64,000 nt of DNA from Isochrysis galbana (GCA_018136815.1 CM030938.1:5886275-5950274); one strand, 5' to 3'; counted from the stretch's first letter, positions 1 through 12,773 are shown. Translations and numbers: made by a program. Notes: generated by a model not told the origin, from the sequence alone.

Positions 1-1700
<1,700 letters not shown>

Positions 1701-2437
1701 TCAACTAGAGCAGATTGGAGAGAGGCGTCGACCGACGCGTGGCGGGCGGAGCCTGCGCTCCCTGAGCTTCATTCTTTTGAACACTTTCTCCTCGGTCGCG
1801 GCGCGCCAAAGGAGCGGGACGAGATGGGAAACACGGATTCTTCACCGTAGTTGGCCAGAGGTCACATACATATGTATCTGGCTGTGTTATTTCAGGCGCG
1901 TCCTGGGTTGTAGGCCTCGAATGTATTCGGCTCTATTCGTAGGCCCCAGCACCGTATTTCCCATCGAGGGCAATGGGACTAGCGCTAGCGCTCACTCAAG
2001 ACGGCACTCCCTGCCGCGGCAAGCGCAAGCGCAAGCACCCTTCCCCCTTATGCCACCCAGCTCTTCACTAACTTTCCCCCCTCTCTCCTAGCCCGGTCAC
2101 TCACTAGGGGGGTGCGGAGAGCAACATCGGTAACGAGCAAACGGAAGCCTAAATAAGCTCCCAATAGGTTCTGGTATGAGAGATGAGCAAAAAAAATGGG
2201 GGCTCCTCCGGCGAAATTTTCGAAAAATGGCCAATTTCAGGCCTCCGAAGACCACATGTAGAAAAGTATCAGGGCTCCCCTCCGGTATATTTTTACTGAT
2301 GCCCTTCATGCAAGGGAATCACAACTAGTGACGGAGCCATGAACGCTGCCAGCGAACACAGTCCGCAACATTTGCGTCTCTACACATTTTATGATCATCA
2401 ACACGCATTTCAATTGACTCCAATGTGTACATGGGTT
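1701..2437. other. Intergenic, no gene recognised
   Basis: No recognisable coding signal. The short motif CCGGTCACTCACTAGG at about 2095 recurs at 11838, so part of this stretch is probably a dispersed repeat. Confidence 0.5.
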
Positions 2438-2962
2438 TCATAACGACAACCGCTCACAAAACGCTACAACTGCCGCAAGGCGAGAAGGAGAAGGCCCGAC
2501 TTTGCACCAAGACTGAACGGGCTGCCGGCACTTTGGGGTAAATCCTGTTGTATTGTATAACCCACCAAGCACCATATTGACAGATGACACCCTTGCAGCT
2601 GCGCCAATCGCCCAAACTGTCCGCGCGCACCGCGTCGAAATCGGCCACGCCCCCGGATTCAACGCTAGCGTCCCGGTGCCGTGATACGGACTAGTACCCA
2701 ACTTTGAGCCGTCATCGAGCGCGCCGCCGGATGTTTGCGGTTGATCCAGTTGTATGGTATGACCCAGCAAGCACCATATCGACAGATGACACCGGGCCAA
2801 GTTTCGCACCTTCAAATGCCATCCATCGGAGTAATGATGCAATTCTTGCGCATACAGGATGTGGACTCCTCCTAATCTCGCTTGCGCTAGAGTAGATGCT
2901 AATTTATGTTTTGCTCCATTCAAATTGTATGTTGCAATCTTTAGATCGTTATTATTCACCAT
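2438..2962 (-). pseudogene. LINE ORF2 remnant, endonuclease N-terminus
   Basis: The frame opens with MVNNNDLKIATYNLNG, the beta-strand that begins the apurinic-type endonuclease/exonuclease/phosphatase (EEP) domain of non-LTR retrotransposon ORF2 proteins; QELHH soon after holds the expected catalytic Glu. After about 55 residues similarity fades and the frame is scrambled by an internal duplication (about 2520-2595 against 2720-2795). No reverse transcriptase follows, so this is a truncated copy. The ATG overlaps the stop of the ORF1-like frame upstream (11-nt overlap), the usual LINE arrangement. I am confident of the EEP start and unsure where the relic ends. Confidence 0.7.
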
Positions 2963-3392
2963 GACGGTACAAGCAACTAGCTCCGTTAACGCAGTATCCT
3001 GGATATGCTTTGTTAGCTTTAAGATTGCATTTTACCATACAATGTTGTTTGCCCGTTGCGGGGTCCTTTTCCCAACATCCGGGGATGTCGTGGCTGGAAG
3101 AGCATTGGACGATTTGCCGCCCTTTCATGCGATTGTTCTTGCATTCGCCCGCCATGAATCGGCGGCAAGGTGCCGCCGCTCCAAGGCCCATAAGGGCCCT
3201 GTAGTCCATGGCGTTGCTTATCTCGCGTTGGCGTTTGCGTTGCTCCGCTTTTGCTTTGTCTTGCTCGCATGTGCATTGGCGAAAACTGACTTGATTCTTG
3301 CGCAGATATGAGATAGCCCACGGCTTATCGTACCCTTTGCAACCTCCGCTGGGGCGCCGTGTATGGCAATGTCGCCTTCCGGCGTCACGCAT
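2952..3392 (-). pseudogene. LINE ORF1-like remnant with Cys/His clusters
   Basis: This frame ends in a Cys/His-rich region with two clusters, one around CRRFMAGECKNN and one around YCVNGASCLYRHGE at the C-terminus. The spacing resembles CCCH or CCHC zinc-binding motifs that bind the RNA in LINE ORF1 proteins. Its stop codon overlaps the start of the endonuclease frame. A different frame at 3218-3676 looks protein-like (it contains HFYVYTDTTALG and FHVTLDDGENFNLDY) and probably belongs to the same ORF1, separated by a frameshift near 3350. The zinc-motif reading is inference from spacing alone. Confidence 0.5.
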
Positions 3393-3676
3393 TCCACCGA
3401 GGAGCGGACCGCGTAGTCCAAGTTGAAATTCTCCCCATCATCGAGGGTCACGTGGAAAGTCCGCGGGAAGCGATGGCCTAGGGCAGTAGTGTCCGTGTAT
3501 ACGTAGAAGTGCCAAATCGGGCGTTTACCCGCCTCGACCTTCGTGATTCCCTCAAGCGAGGTTTTGACGCGTTGTTGGTTGCCCCTAAGGACATGGAAAC
3601 CTTCGCGCTCCAATGCGCTAGCCAAATGTCGAGTCCTAGTTTTGTACGCCTTAACCGGGTCGAAGATGCGGAACAC
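3218..3676 (-). pseudogene. Upstream part of the LINE ORF1-like frame, frameshifted
   Basis: A 152-codon frame with ordinary amino-acid composition in its first 105 residues, then a low-complexity Ala/Asn/Arg tail that is probably out of frame. It precedes and overlaps the Cys/His-rich frame at 2952-3392, and together they would make one ORF1 product after one frameshift. I recognise no named domain in it. Confidence 0.35.
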
Positions 3677-3968
3677 GATGTACGTGGCGACCTCTTTGAG
3701 GGATAAGGCTGTGAATATGTTTACTTGTTACCATGTTAATAAGCTACCAAGTTGGCTTCCCAACTAACACCCGCAATGCTGTTAGCACAAATCAACTAAT
3801 ACTATCTAACAAGATAGCCGAAGTCGTCTACCAATGTTAACACCCTATTAGTCCCCTTCGCCTTCGCGGCCCCCTGTCGCAGTGCGGAACGAACGCACGA
3901 ACGAACGCGGACACAGACACAAGAGCACGCGCGGGGGAGCACATAGGACACAAGATGAGAGATTCAAA
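3677..3968. other. Spacer between LINE and hAT remnants
   Basis: No coding signal. A short GAACGAACGC-type repeat lies at about 3886-3912. I could not identify hAT terminal inverted repeats here. Confidence 0.4.
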
Positions 3969-3970
3969 AT

Positions 3971-4970
3971 TCAAAGCGCGTTGGCTGCTGCCAAGAGGCT
4001 ATGCTCCAATGTGGAGTCTGGCTGAGCAGCCTTGAGGTCATCGTGCATCTTTCCTGCACGACTGAACATGCGCTCGACGCCCGCCGAGGACGCCGGACAA
4101 CCGAGGTACTGCCGCGCCATCTTGGCCAGCGTCGGCAGACCGGCAGGCGTTCCCGAGGCCGGATCCGCAAGGTTGCTGTGATCGCGGGCCTTCCACCACG
4201 CGAGCACGTCCAAGTCCATATTCTTTTCGGCGTGGAGCATGAAGTAGCGCTCAAGTTCGTCCGTGGTTGCAACGTCGCCATCATCCGGCTCGTCCAAAGG
4301 TTCGTCGGGGACGAGTGGCGTCGAGAAGAACGAGCTCGCTGCCTGCCTCCCAGCCGCTGGCGTAAGCTTCTTGCTGGGCTTTTCACGAGGGGCTGAACTG
4401 GTGCCGGCAGCAGGTGCAGCGCTGTTAGTCTTCCACTCGTTGCCCCACACGCGCCGCAGTAGGGAAATGGCATGCTCACGCTCGAAGTCCAAGTTCGTGC
4501 CCGGAGCAAGCCCAGGGAAGTTGAAGCCCTTGAAGCGCGGGTCAAGGAGCGTGCACATGTCCAATGTTTCCCGCTGGGCGATGGGGAGTTCGTCGATCCA
4601 GCGCCGCTTGAAATCTTCGTGAAGGAGTTGGCGAGCGTGGCGCACTTGGTGATCAATTTGTCCCACGCGGAGCCACTGCTGGCCGGTCTCCTTGTGAGGC
4701 AGACGCAGAGGCCCGTCTGCTGTGCCATCGATGAGGCGGTAGAGGTAAGGCAAAACAATCGAGATAGTGACGTAATTCGTGCCCTCGAGGTGCTTTGTCG
4801 CTTGTGCACACGGCGCGAGCACGGCCATGCTCTGCTCCAAGATCGTCCAATCCGCGTGCGTGAGGCGATTGTCCTTGTAAGCGTCATTTTTCGCCGCCTC
4901 GGAACCGAACTTGACGTCGACACCGCGAAAACTCGTGCCATCTAGCGTGGTGTCCCGCGACGAAAACCAT
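3971..4970 (-). pseudogene. hAT-superfamily transposase, C-terminal half
   Basis: The minus-strand frame encodes the end of an hAT transposase. Near residue 60 of the listed part is LDPRFKGFNF, the conserved LDPR motif. A linker follows, then the C-terminal dimerisation region with LAWWKARDHSN, LPTLAKMARQYLGCPASSAG and VERMFSRAG, which are hallmark hAT dimerisation motifs. The frame is open upstream of 4840 to about 4970 (HADWTILEQ), but the zinc-finger BED domain and most of the RNase-H-like catalytic core are missing, so this is a 5'-truncated or spliced remnant. A second, different hAT relic lies at 47455-47856. Confidence 0.85.
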
Positions 4971-5060
4971 CTTCGAGACCATAGACGCCCTCAACAACTA
5001 CACTCCTCCCCCCAGAAGGACACGCACACAGAAAATAAAGGATAGATTATTTGCATATCC
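4971..5060. other. Spacer, nothing recognised
   Basis: AT-rich stretch before the conserved orphan repeat. Confidence 0.3.
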
Positions 5061-5097
5061 TGGTACGAACACTCCCAAAAGCCTAAAAGCACTATAC

Positions 5098-5406
5098 GTG
5101 ATAGCGTGGAAATATATACTAAGAGACTTCTACAGAGTAGAATTTGAGTCATACGAATACCACTACATACCTATCCTAGAGTCTACACTAGTGAGATTCA
5201 CTACGTTAGTCAGGGGCCTCACCCCGCCAAAAGCGCACTGCTCTGCACGCACGCACAAAGCCGCTCAAGGGAGAAAGCCCAAACTCAAGAAATCGCTAGA
5301 ACTCAGCGCCCCCGTATTCATTGAAAACGAGAAAGGTAGACTACAACTGAGCGAAAACACCCGCCTCGTAGCAAAAGCACTTGGCCTCGCTGAAAGACTC
5401 GCATAA
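5098..5406 (+). CDS. Orphan repeat-encoded ORF, copy 1
   Basis: A 102-codon frame (N-terminal IAWKYILRDFYRVEF, C-terminal LVAKALGLAERLA) with a second, broken copy at 43905-44237. Between the two copies many differences fall at third codon positions while the last 45 or so residues stay similar (for example KALGLAERLA in both), which suggests past selection on the protein. The first codon is ATA/GTG-like in context, so the true start is uncertain and the frame may be part of a larger element protein. I do not recognise the family. Confidence 0.55.
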   Translation: MIAWKYILRDFYRVEFESYEYHYIPILESTLVRFTTLVRGLTPPKAHCSARTHKAAQGRKPKLKKSLELSAPVFIENEKGRLQLSENTRLVAKALGLAERLA

Positions 5407-5533
5407 CATGAAGCGTCGGCCCGGGGAAACTTACCATTTAAGAACGCGATCGATCACTATAGGTCATCTAAGAGGAACGCCGCGCACACTAAGCCAAGGG
5501 GCCATGGAACAACTGTAAAAACAAACGGGTCAC

Positions 5534-6253
5534 TCAGTGGCACAGGAGGGAGCGGAGAACACGCCGCTGAGGACAAGTGCACACAGCTCCGCTCGGACCC
5601 CCCACATATCCCGAGCCCCTAAGTAGAGCACGAGGGGAGTTGCCGCAAGGCGGGGAATGAGGGTGAGGAAGGGAAGGGGGCGTGGCTACGAATATGCGAG
5701 TCAGTGCCACGGGGGAGGCGAGAATATTAAAAGGTTTTTTTTTCTTGTCCTCAGCTAGCTGGGCTAGCTGAATGAAGAAGGGAGTGTCTTCGGGTTCTTC
5801 TTCCTCATCTGGTGGAGGAGAAGCAAATGAGGTGGTGTTGTTTAGAGTCGGTTTTGGGTCCGACTGGGGGTCGGCCCGCTTGCGTGACTGCGGCTGTGGC
5901 TGTTGAGCTGGTGGCTGCTGGGCTTGCTGTTGTGGCTCTTTCCCTTTGTGTCCATGTGCGGCTTGCGCGTACGACTTAGGTGGAGGATTTGGCTGTTGGT
6001 TGGAGGGAGCAAAAGCTCCAGTGATTGTTTGTTGTGTCATGTGCCCGCCCCCGAGGGGTGCACAGATGGTAGGAGTTACCGCCATGGGGGTGGCAGCAGA
6101 GCTGCCACACCCCATGGGGAGTCCTTGAGTGGGTGGCTGCCCGGCGGCGCTGGCGTTCTGAGCCTGAGTCAGGTTCTGCTTGTCAGCAGGGAACAGGACT
6201 TTGCCTGCTCCCCGCTTCTGTGGCTGCCTGGGAGGCGAGGGTGGCGGCGCCAT
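5534..6253 (-). CDS. Pro/Gln-rich gag-like ORF in a repeat element
   Basis: A 239-codon frame rich in Pro, Gln, Ala and Ser, with an acidic cluster (PPPDEEEEPEDTPFF) and a Lys run (AEDKKKKP). Such composition is common in gag-like or ORF1 proteins of retroelements but has no diagnostic domain. The first 70 nt of its 3' part overlap a repeat module (5585-5745) that recurs inverted at 16810-16950. A hairpin plus ATG module lies 120 bp upstream at 6376-6402 on the same strand. Probably element-derived; function not assigned. Confidence 0.35.
   Translation of the reverse strand: MAPPPSPPRQPQKRGAGKVLFPADKQNLTQAQNASAAGQPPTQGLPMGCGSSAATPMAVTPTICAPLGGGHMTQQTITGAFAPSNQQPNPPPKSYAQAAHGHKGKEPQQQAQQPPAQQPQPQSRKRADPQSDPKPTLNNTTSFASPPPDEEEEPEDTPFFIQLAQLAEDKKKKPFNILASPVALTRIFVATPPSLPHPHSPPCGNSPRALLRGSGYVGGPSGAVCTCPQRRVLRSLLCH
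5585..5748 (+). repeat. Retroposon tail module (GGCGAGAATATTAAAAGGTTTT)
   Basis: Matches the reverse complement of 16806-16950 over about 140 bp, including CCCCTAAGTAGAGCACGAGG, GTTGCCGCAAGGCGGG and the terminal AATATTAAAAGG followed by nine Ts. It is the tail end of the hairpin-ATG retroposon family described separately. Confidence 0.7.
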
Positions 6254-6375
6254 CTCGACGTCGTTGTCAGGCGGTGCTGAGGCCTGCGAGCGCTTCGGCT
6301 CCGGCGGCTTGGGGCGGCCCCGTTGGGGCGTCGTGACGGCGGGGGCTGGGAGAGGGGAGCGGTCGGCGCGCGCTC

Positions 6376-6402
6376 CATCGCTAAAACTATAACAATAGTT
6401 TT
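6376..6402 (-). repeat. Hairpin-ATG module, copy 1
   Basis: On the minus strand a perfect 8-bp stem (AAAACTAT/ATAGTTTT, loop of 4) is followed 4 nt later by ATGGAGCGCGCG. Same layout as 18578-18605 and 61919-61943. Confidence 0.65.
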
Positions 6403-6419
6403 GCAGTACTAATATCAGT

Positions 6420-7176
6420 ACTTACGGCCCAACTAGGTAAGTAAGACGACAGTACATTTGCGGTTGCGCCATGGATAGCTGGGGCTGAGAGCACGCGCTC
6501 GAGGCATCCGTATCGCTAGCAAGTTTTGTTGAAACGTAATACGATTGACCTCGCACGCACAATGATGGGGTACTAGATGGCAAGGAGTGAGAGCTGCTGC
6601 GCGCTCTCTCTCTTGCTGTGCACAACTACCTCCTACAACCAAGAAGAACGTCAAGAGGCGCCTAGCGTCCGTTGGCTGCTCGTGAGTTGGGCGCACTGAA
6701 CACCATATGCAACCCCATGGCAAGCTCGGCATGGGCTACCCAATGAAATCCACCATTGTCGAGGATAGAGATCTTCTTTCTGCAACTCTAGCACCGACGG
6801 GTGTGCGAGAGCAACCCGAGCGCAACCGACGGAACAGCTGACCACGCGGCCACTTTGCGGACGGACTCGCTGCTCCCAAGTGAGAGCAACTGCCGGTGAC
6901 ATGTTCTCGTAGGCGGCGGGCCCCGCACGTGCCGGCAATAATGTGCTTCGGCTTATGTCATGTCGCACGATGCAGTCGGGTGAAGTCGGCAGCCAGGGCC
7001 GCCGAGCGAACACCACGTCGATAGGAGTGCATATTGGCGGCGCACTCCACGACATCGCCCCTAGTAGAGCGTGCCCAACGGAGGTGGCTGCCCTAGCGTC
7101 GCATCTTGAGGCAGGGACCCACGTGGATGTACGTCGCGTGGTGCAACTAACTGCGCCCGGAGAATGTTCGTTGCGG
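6420..7176. other. 3' flank of the membrane-protein gene, no gene recognised
   Basis: Open frames here are short and overlap on both strands. No domain or splice-supported exon seen. Confidence 0.4.
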
Positions 7177-10100
7177 CTACTCCTCGGCCACCTCTGGCGA
7201 CGGCGGCGTCGGCGATGCTGGCGATGACCCCGACTGCGCGATTCCCGCGGCGCACTCTGTGGCAAGTTCAGCTTCCGCTGCCCCCTCCATGTTGCGAGCG
7301 GCAGCCTCCACATCATCGACAGCATGGAATTGGCCAGTAATGCCGGAGGTGCTTGAGTCGATCTTCTTCTGGAAGCCTTGCACATCCTTGCCCGCGCCCG
7401 ACGCGGAGCCGCCAAGCAGCCCAAGCGCCGGTACGATGGAGGCGGGATTGTCGAGCGAGTTGGTGAAAAGGGCAAAGCCGAGCACGCACCACACCACGAG
7501 CGTGACGATGAGGATGAGACCTAATAGAACGGCCATAATAATATCCTGGGTGCGGAGTCCATACCGCTTGAGCGTGGCGTGCGTGTTCTTGACCTACGGC
7601 AGGAAAGCGATGGGCGAGTGAGAGATAGACGGATGATGGGCTCGGGATTGCAAACGATGCGGAGCAATGCAGGCTCGTTCCAATCGCACCTCTTTGGATC
7701 CAAGGATGGCCTGCTGCATCTTTTGCAGCGCCAGGAAAGAGAAAAAGGCGTAGGCGACTGGGACAGCGAGCAGCGTGATGGCGGTTATGGCGATCGATGG
7801 CTTGAGCAGAATCGTCAAAACCATCCACGAAATCACGTTAAACATATAACCGGCCGAGCAAACTGCCGTCATGCCAATGAGCAGTAAGGCGATCTGCCAA
7901 GGCAGCGGGTGTCAGAGCGCGGCAGCACGGCCATGGCACGGTGCTGCCGGAGGCGGCGCGGGTGCACATCAAGGCGGGAGCAGATTCTCACCCAGCGCAC
8001 GGGGACGGTGATGAGCTGGATCATACTGTAGAAGAGGCCCTTCGTCCCCTCGACTAGGCTACCACATAAGGTATCTGTGACCTGCTTCTTCCGCGGCCCC
8101 TCAAGCTGCAGGTAGTGCGTGGCGCAGTAGAGGAAGCCGAAGAGGTCCTTGATCCATAGAAAGTACAGGATGTAGCTTGAAAGCGGTCGCTGCGAGCACT
8201 GCACCGCGGCAAACTCGTACTCGTCCTGTAAAACCACAGGGCCGTGAGGACTGAGTGTGCGGCGTGACGAGTGAGTGATAGCGGGCACGATGGCTTCGGC
8301 GTTTTGGAGCGAGTACACCGGCCGCAAATCTCGATGCGCGTGCTGCGGCGTGCGCTTCACCTCTGGCTTGCACCCGAGCATCATGGCCAGAAAGACGAGC
8401 GGCATGCCGACGACTATGATGAAGACCCAATGGAAGAACGCTGAGACGAGCGCATCGCCAAAGGGAGCCCATGAGGATCGGACCCTGTGGTGCACCGCGA
8501 GCTGGGTTGTGAGGGCGGCGCATCCGACCATGCGCGAGGTGCGGCTTGCGCTCGCCCAGCAGCGGGCGTGCTACGGCGGTGGGCTGCGCGAGGCCCACCA
8601 CTGGTGCTTGTCATTGAAGTGGTGGTCAAGTGGCCAGGGACCAACGAACATGCAGTTGATGGGGTCGGAGACGATAAAGTCGATCTGTGCCGCAAGAGAC
8701 GAGTGGAGGGTATGGTTGGCGCGGCGCGTGCTTGGCGGCCCGGGGACAAGAGCACCTACCAGCATGAGAGGCCGGTAGGTCAGGAGATTGATGTCGTCGC
8801 TCTTCAGCTTATCTTCGCCCCCCTCCACGTTAAGGTTGTCGTCAAACTGGTCAAAAATTGACCTGGCAATGTCCAGCTGCGCCCCGGAAGGGAAGTTGCC
8901 TGTGCGGATGTCATCCTGCAGCTCCTTGACCTGGGCGGAGGGGAGTTGAGGGAGGATGGTTTGTCGGCGGTGGGGGCGGACAAAGCTTGGTGAGCACGGT
9001 GGGTGATCAAGGAGTGGGGGCCACGCGGCGCTCACCTCGTGGTCGGCTAGCTCATCGACGATGGTCATGAATGGTCGATGCAAAGCCGTGAAGATGAAGC
9101 CGACGAAGAGCAGCGAGAGGAAGAGGTCGAGCACGAAGAATCCGACTGTCGGCTTGCTCCACTCAGGCGATCGCTCGCTGCAGGTGACCCACTCGAGACG
9201 CGAGACGCGTACTGACGGCACATCCCACGGTTCCTCGTCATAGGTCATGCAGTCGAACATGTTCCAGTCGATGGTGTCGCGGTGCCACGCAGTTCCTGCA
9301 CGTGCAGGCGACGTTATAAGAGAGGGTAGCGCCCGGGGGGCAAGAAGCAGGCGGGAGGGGCGGCTGCACCGTTGAGCTCGTGACGGTAGCCGATGGTACC
9401 GCCCTCGCGGTCGAGAGCATCCATTAGCTGCGCCGTGACCGCGGCCGCCGCGATGTGCTCGAGGTGTGAGGTCACGAGCCCCGTGGTGCAGTTGTCATTC
9501 TGCGAGGGCGCGCATGCGGTGTGAAGGTGAGGGCGTTGCACAAGGCAGCGCGCACTAGAGGCGGTGCGCGAGGCATAGCCCGCGTCGACCTGCACATTCA
9601 CGAGCAGCCTGCCCAGACTCGGCCAGAGAACGCCCAGCGTGAAGGCGCGCAGCAGGAATGGCGGCATCAAGAACATGATGGCTGACTGCATCTCGTAGTA
9701 GACGGAACGCTTGCGACGGTTGCCCGTCTCGACCGAGACCTCAGAGGCACCTGTGGCTCCGATGATCTCAATACGATAGATATCCGCCTTGAAATTACGC
9801 AGAGTGTTGTGTAGGTCAGTCTCACCGCGCGAGTTGGAGAGGATAAGGTACTGGCCGATGCCCCCGAAGCCGCCTACCGCGGTCGCGTTGTAGCCGCCTA
9901 CGTCCAAGCCCGTCGCGTTGTAGCCACACTGCGGCGCCTCATACTGCGGCGGAAGGGGCATGGCGGTGGTCGAGAGGCGGGGGGAGCGGCTTAAGCGCGT
10001 GACAGTGATGACGGCGGGATAGGAACACGAGAGGGCGCGCACCCTCATCGCGATTTGCTTTGAGCTGACTGACGAGTAGACGCCTAGCTTGGGCAGTGTC

Positions 10101-10241
10101 ACTATCTCATGAGAAAGGTAGACGCCCACTGCGCAGTGAGGAGGACGGGTGCCGGTGAGTCGGAGACCGGTAGCCGGCATTCGAAGGAGCATGGGCGGCG
10201 ACCGCACCCAGAAAAAGGAGTGCGACAAATGACGTGCGCAT
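7177..10241 (-). CDS. Ten-exon multi-pass membrane protein, family unknown
   Basis: Ten exons join in phase: 10241-10208, 10128-9590, 9499-9370, 9295-9036, 8930-8760, 8684-8599, 8484-8289, 8225-7992, 7893-7690, 7593-7177, giving about 756 residues; introns are 60-110 nt with GT and AG ends (the 9589-9500 intron is optional because it also reads through). The start MRTSFVALLFLVGVYLS is a signal peptide. A long lumenal/extracellular region carries N-glycosylation sequons (NATG, NATA, NCTT, NGTA) and conserved-looking Cys. Hydrophobic spans include FFVLDLFLSLLFVGFIFTAL, AFFHWVFIIVVGMPLVFLAM, IALLLIGMTAVCSAGYMF, ITAITLLAVPVAYAFFSFL and VLLGLILIVTLVVWCVLGFA. The C-terminal tail is acidic, Ala/Ser/Pro-rich. 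Probably a surface or endomembrane protein; I do not recognise the family. Confidence 0.8.
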
Positions 10242-10850
10242 CGCGGCGATCAGCATCCGCTACAGGAAGTGGGGAGGAGGGGGTCGGCGGTGCAAAGGTG
10301 AGGTCGCGCAGGTCGAGGGGAAAGCGCACCCCGCGGCTTCCGATCAAAAGTGCGGCCCATCCGGCCAGCGAAAGCGAGCGTGCACCACTTTTCTACTGCA
10401 CCTCGCTCCCTGGATTCCTCTTCCAGCTGCTCCCAGTTCTCTGCCTCCCTCTCTCTCTCCACCTCCCTCCTGCTGCGCTGCCAGCCGCCCCCCTGTGCCC
10501 TCCCTCGGAGGTGTGGCCCGAAGACTCTCCCTCCCTCCCTCCCTGGCCCCACCCCCCGCTCTCACCTGCCCGCATGCCGCCACGCCCTTCAGAATCAAGT
10601 GCTCCGCTCCAGAAGACTGAGAGCGCTCGAGCGCCGGCGCTCGTGAGCGCTGCGTGGGCGGAGGCACGGCTGTGTAGGCGCCCCCCGCCTGTCGGCTGCG
10701 CAGAAAGGAGGCCGAAGGAGGCGGCTTCGAGGGGCGCGGCACCATACCGCCACCAGAAGAGAGAGACGCGCGGGAGCAGGGGGGTTGGGGGGCTCAGGAG
10801 GGAAGGAGACGACGCGAATTGTGAGGGGGGAGTCGCAGCGGGCGACTGGT
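10242..10850. other. Upstream region of the membrane-protein gene
   Basis: GC-rich, with pyrimidine-rich runs at 10440-10560. It should contain the promoter and 5' UTR of the minus-strand gene ending at 10241. No recognisable promoter element. Confidence 0.4.
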
Positions 10851-10873
10851 ACGCCGAGAGAGAGAGAGAGAGA

Positions 10874-10905
<32 letters not shown>

Positions 10906-11465
10906 AGGGAGAGAAGAGAGAGAAGAGAGAGAAGAGAGAGAGGGAATCCTTGGCGGGGCGGGGGTTGGGAGGAGAGAGAGAGAAGGGAAGTTGTGAGAGG
11001 ATATTTTGGGAATCCTTGGCGAGAGACAGCGGAAAGAGAAGGAAGGGGGGGTGCGGCGCGCGGCGGGTGTGAGGAGAGGGAGAGAGAGAGGGAGAGAGGG
11101 AGGGGGGGCGAGAGAGAGAGAAGATGTGGGAGGAGAGTAGTGGATGATCTAGAGAGGGGGGGGTGGGGGGGGAGGGGGAGAAGAAGCAGGCCCGGGAGAG
11201 TAGTAGGAGGGTTGATTAGGGGGGGCGCGGGGAGAGAGAGAGGAGGGGCGCGGCGGGGGGGGGGGAAAGAAGGAGGCGCGGCGCGGCGGGGTGCGGCGCG
11301 AGAGCCGAGATTCTTTGCTTCTTGGAAGAGAGGAGAGAGAGAAGAGAGAGAGAGAAGAGAAAAGGCAGCGAGAGGAGGAAGAAGAGAAGAAGGGGGCGGC
11401 GGGGGGGGGGCGGGGGGACGAGTCTCTCTCCTCACCGCCGCCCACAGAGAGATCGCGGAGATAAA
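10851..11465. repeat. Polypurine subtelomeric tract
   Basis: GA-rich microsatellite-like DNA with G runs, similar in kind to 1-1700 and 39120-39390. Open frames here (Arg/Glu on plus, Ser/Leu/Pro on minus) are compositional. Confidence 0.85.
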
Positions 11466-12773
11466 GAAATAAATTGGGGGTTTTGAGAGTGTTTCACTCG
11501 AGTTTCACTCCGAGTTTGACGTCAAACGGCGCGAGGTGAAAGAATAGAGGGAGGGGGTTTGAGAAGGGTTCTCACTCGGGTTTCACACCGCGGGGTCTCA
11601 CTTGCTCTGGCTTTGACGTAGGTTTTGTTTTGTAAGGGCTCAACTTTTGTTGTCAAAATTTGAGGGTTGGGCATCAACATTTTGATCCAAATTTTGACGC
11701 TTTCAAATATTTTGTCCTATTATAACCCTATAACACTCTCCCTCGCACCTTCGACGTTCACTGCGTCGTGGACCACGTCGTGCCACACCTTCTGGCCAAG
11801 GAGGGAAGATGTTATGGGTCGTGAGCTGGGGGTAGCCCGGTCACTCACTAGGTAGGGCGGTCAAACAGGGCTTTTAACTTCTAAGGGTGAAAATTCACTA
11901 AGTCAAGATTGAGGTTTCATAGCGAGATCTTAGGATATGCTACTGGAAATGGGTATATTAGGCAGAATCTAATGGGAAATATGCAAATTTTCGACGCCAT
12001 TCAACACACAGACCCAAAAACGTTTTTGCCTTAGATGGGGTAAGAGTACTGTTATGAGCTCTCAGTAAGAGTAAAAGCTCCAAACTGCCAAATCACTGAT
12101 ATTAGTTGTCGGCTGCTAGACTAATATTAAAGGGGCTGATCTACTACTAGATGCTGACTCCTTTTACTATTAGAATCGTCGCCTCCCCCCCCTCCATCAA
12201 CATCGATACTTCAGCACTTCAGCACTTCAGCATACATACACATACGTAGTAGCCTCCGTCGGTCGGCTGCTTGGCTGCGACGCTCTATCGTCTATCCTCA
12301 ATCCCTAACTAAGATGCGTTGATGCGTTAGGTTCATCCAACTATAGTAGTAGTGGTACCAATCTACGCTAACGCTAGAGGAGAGAGAGAGAGTTTGTGTG
12401 TGGATTGTGGAGAGCGTAAATCAACACACGCGTGCGCGCACAGGAGAGTTTTGTTGTTGGTTGGGACAACTCTCATGAGAGCTAATATTAGTGCTGATAT
12501 TAGTGATAGCTCCATAACCTTGAGAGCTGATAAGCTGTTACCCCATTCTCCCAAAATAGACCTCCATGGGCCGGACAAGGCTGGGGAGTCACTCACCAAC
12601 GCCATGGATTTTCGTGGGGTAGAGGGGGTTCGCGGGGGGGGGGGGGGGGGGGCAGGTAAGGGGGGTCCCTGGGAAATCCTTGGACACCCAGGAGGGATGA
12701 AAAATAGTTGTTAAAAAGCGTGAGTGACCGGCCTACTGAGGGACGAGGCGGGGGCGTGAGGCGGGTTAGGGTA
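11466..12773. other. Subtelomeric non-coding region with repeat fragments
   Basis: AT-richer DNA without a gene. CCGGTCACTCAC at 11838 recurs inverted at about 12724-12735, suggesting a transposon of about 900 bp. The segment 11851-11940 is similar, inverted, to 29890-29962 (shared AGGGCGGTCAAACAG). 12035-12110 resembles 34158-34225 (CCAAATCACTGATAT) and so belongs to a MITE-like family. A G-run lies at 12634-12650. Confidence 0.5.

Noticed and set aside
6651-7475. 274-codon minus-strand frame
   Set aside because: It overlaps the last exon of the membrane-protein gene in another frame and is Arg/Ser/Pro-rich; a shadow.
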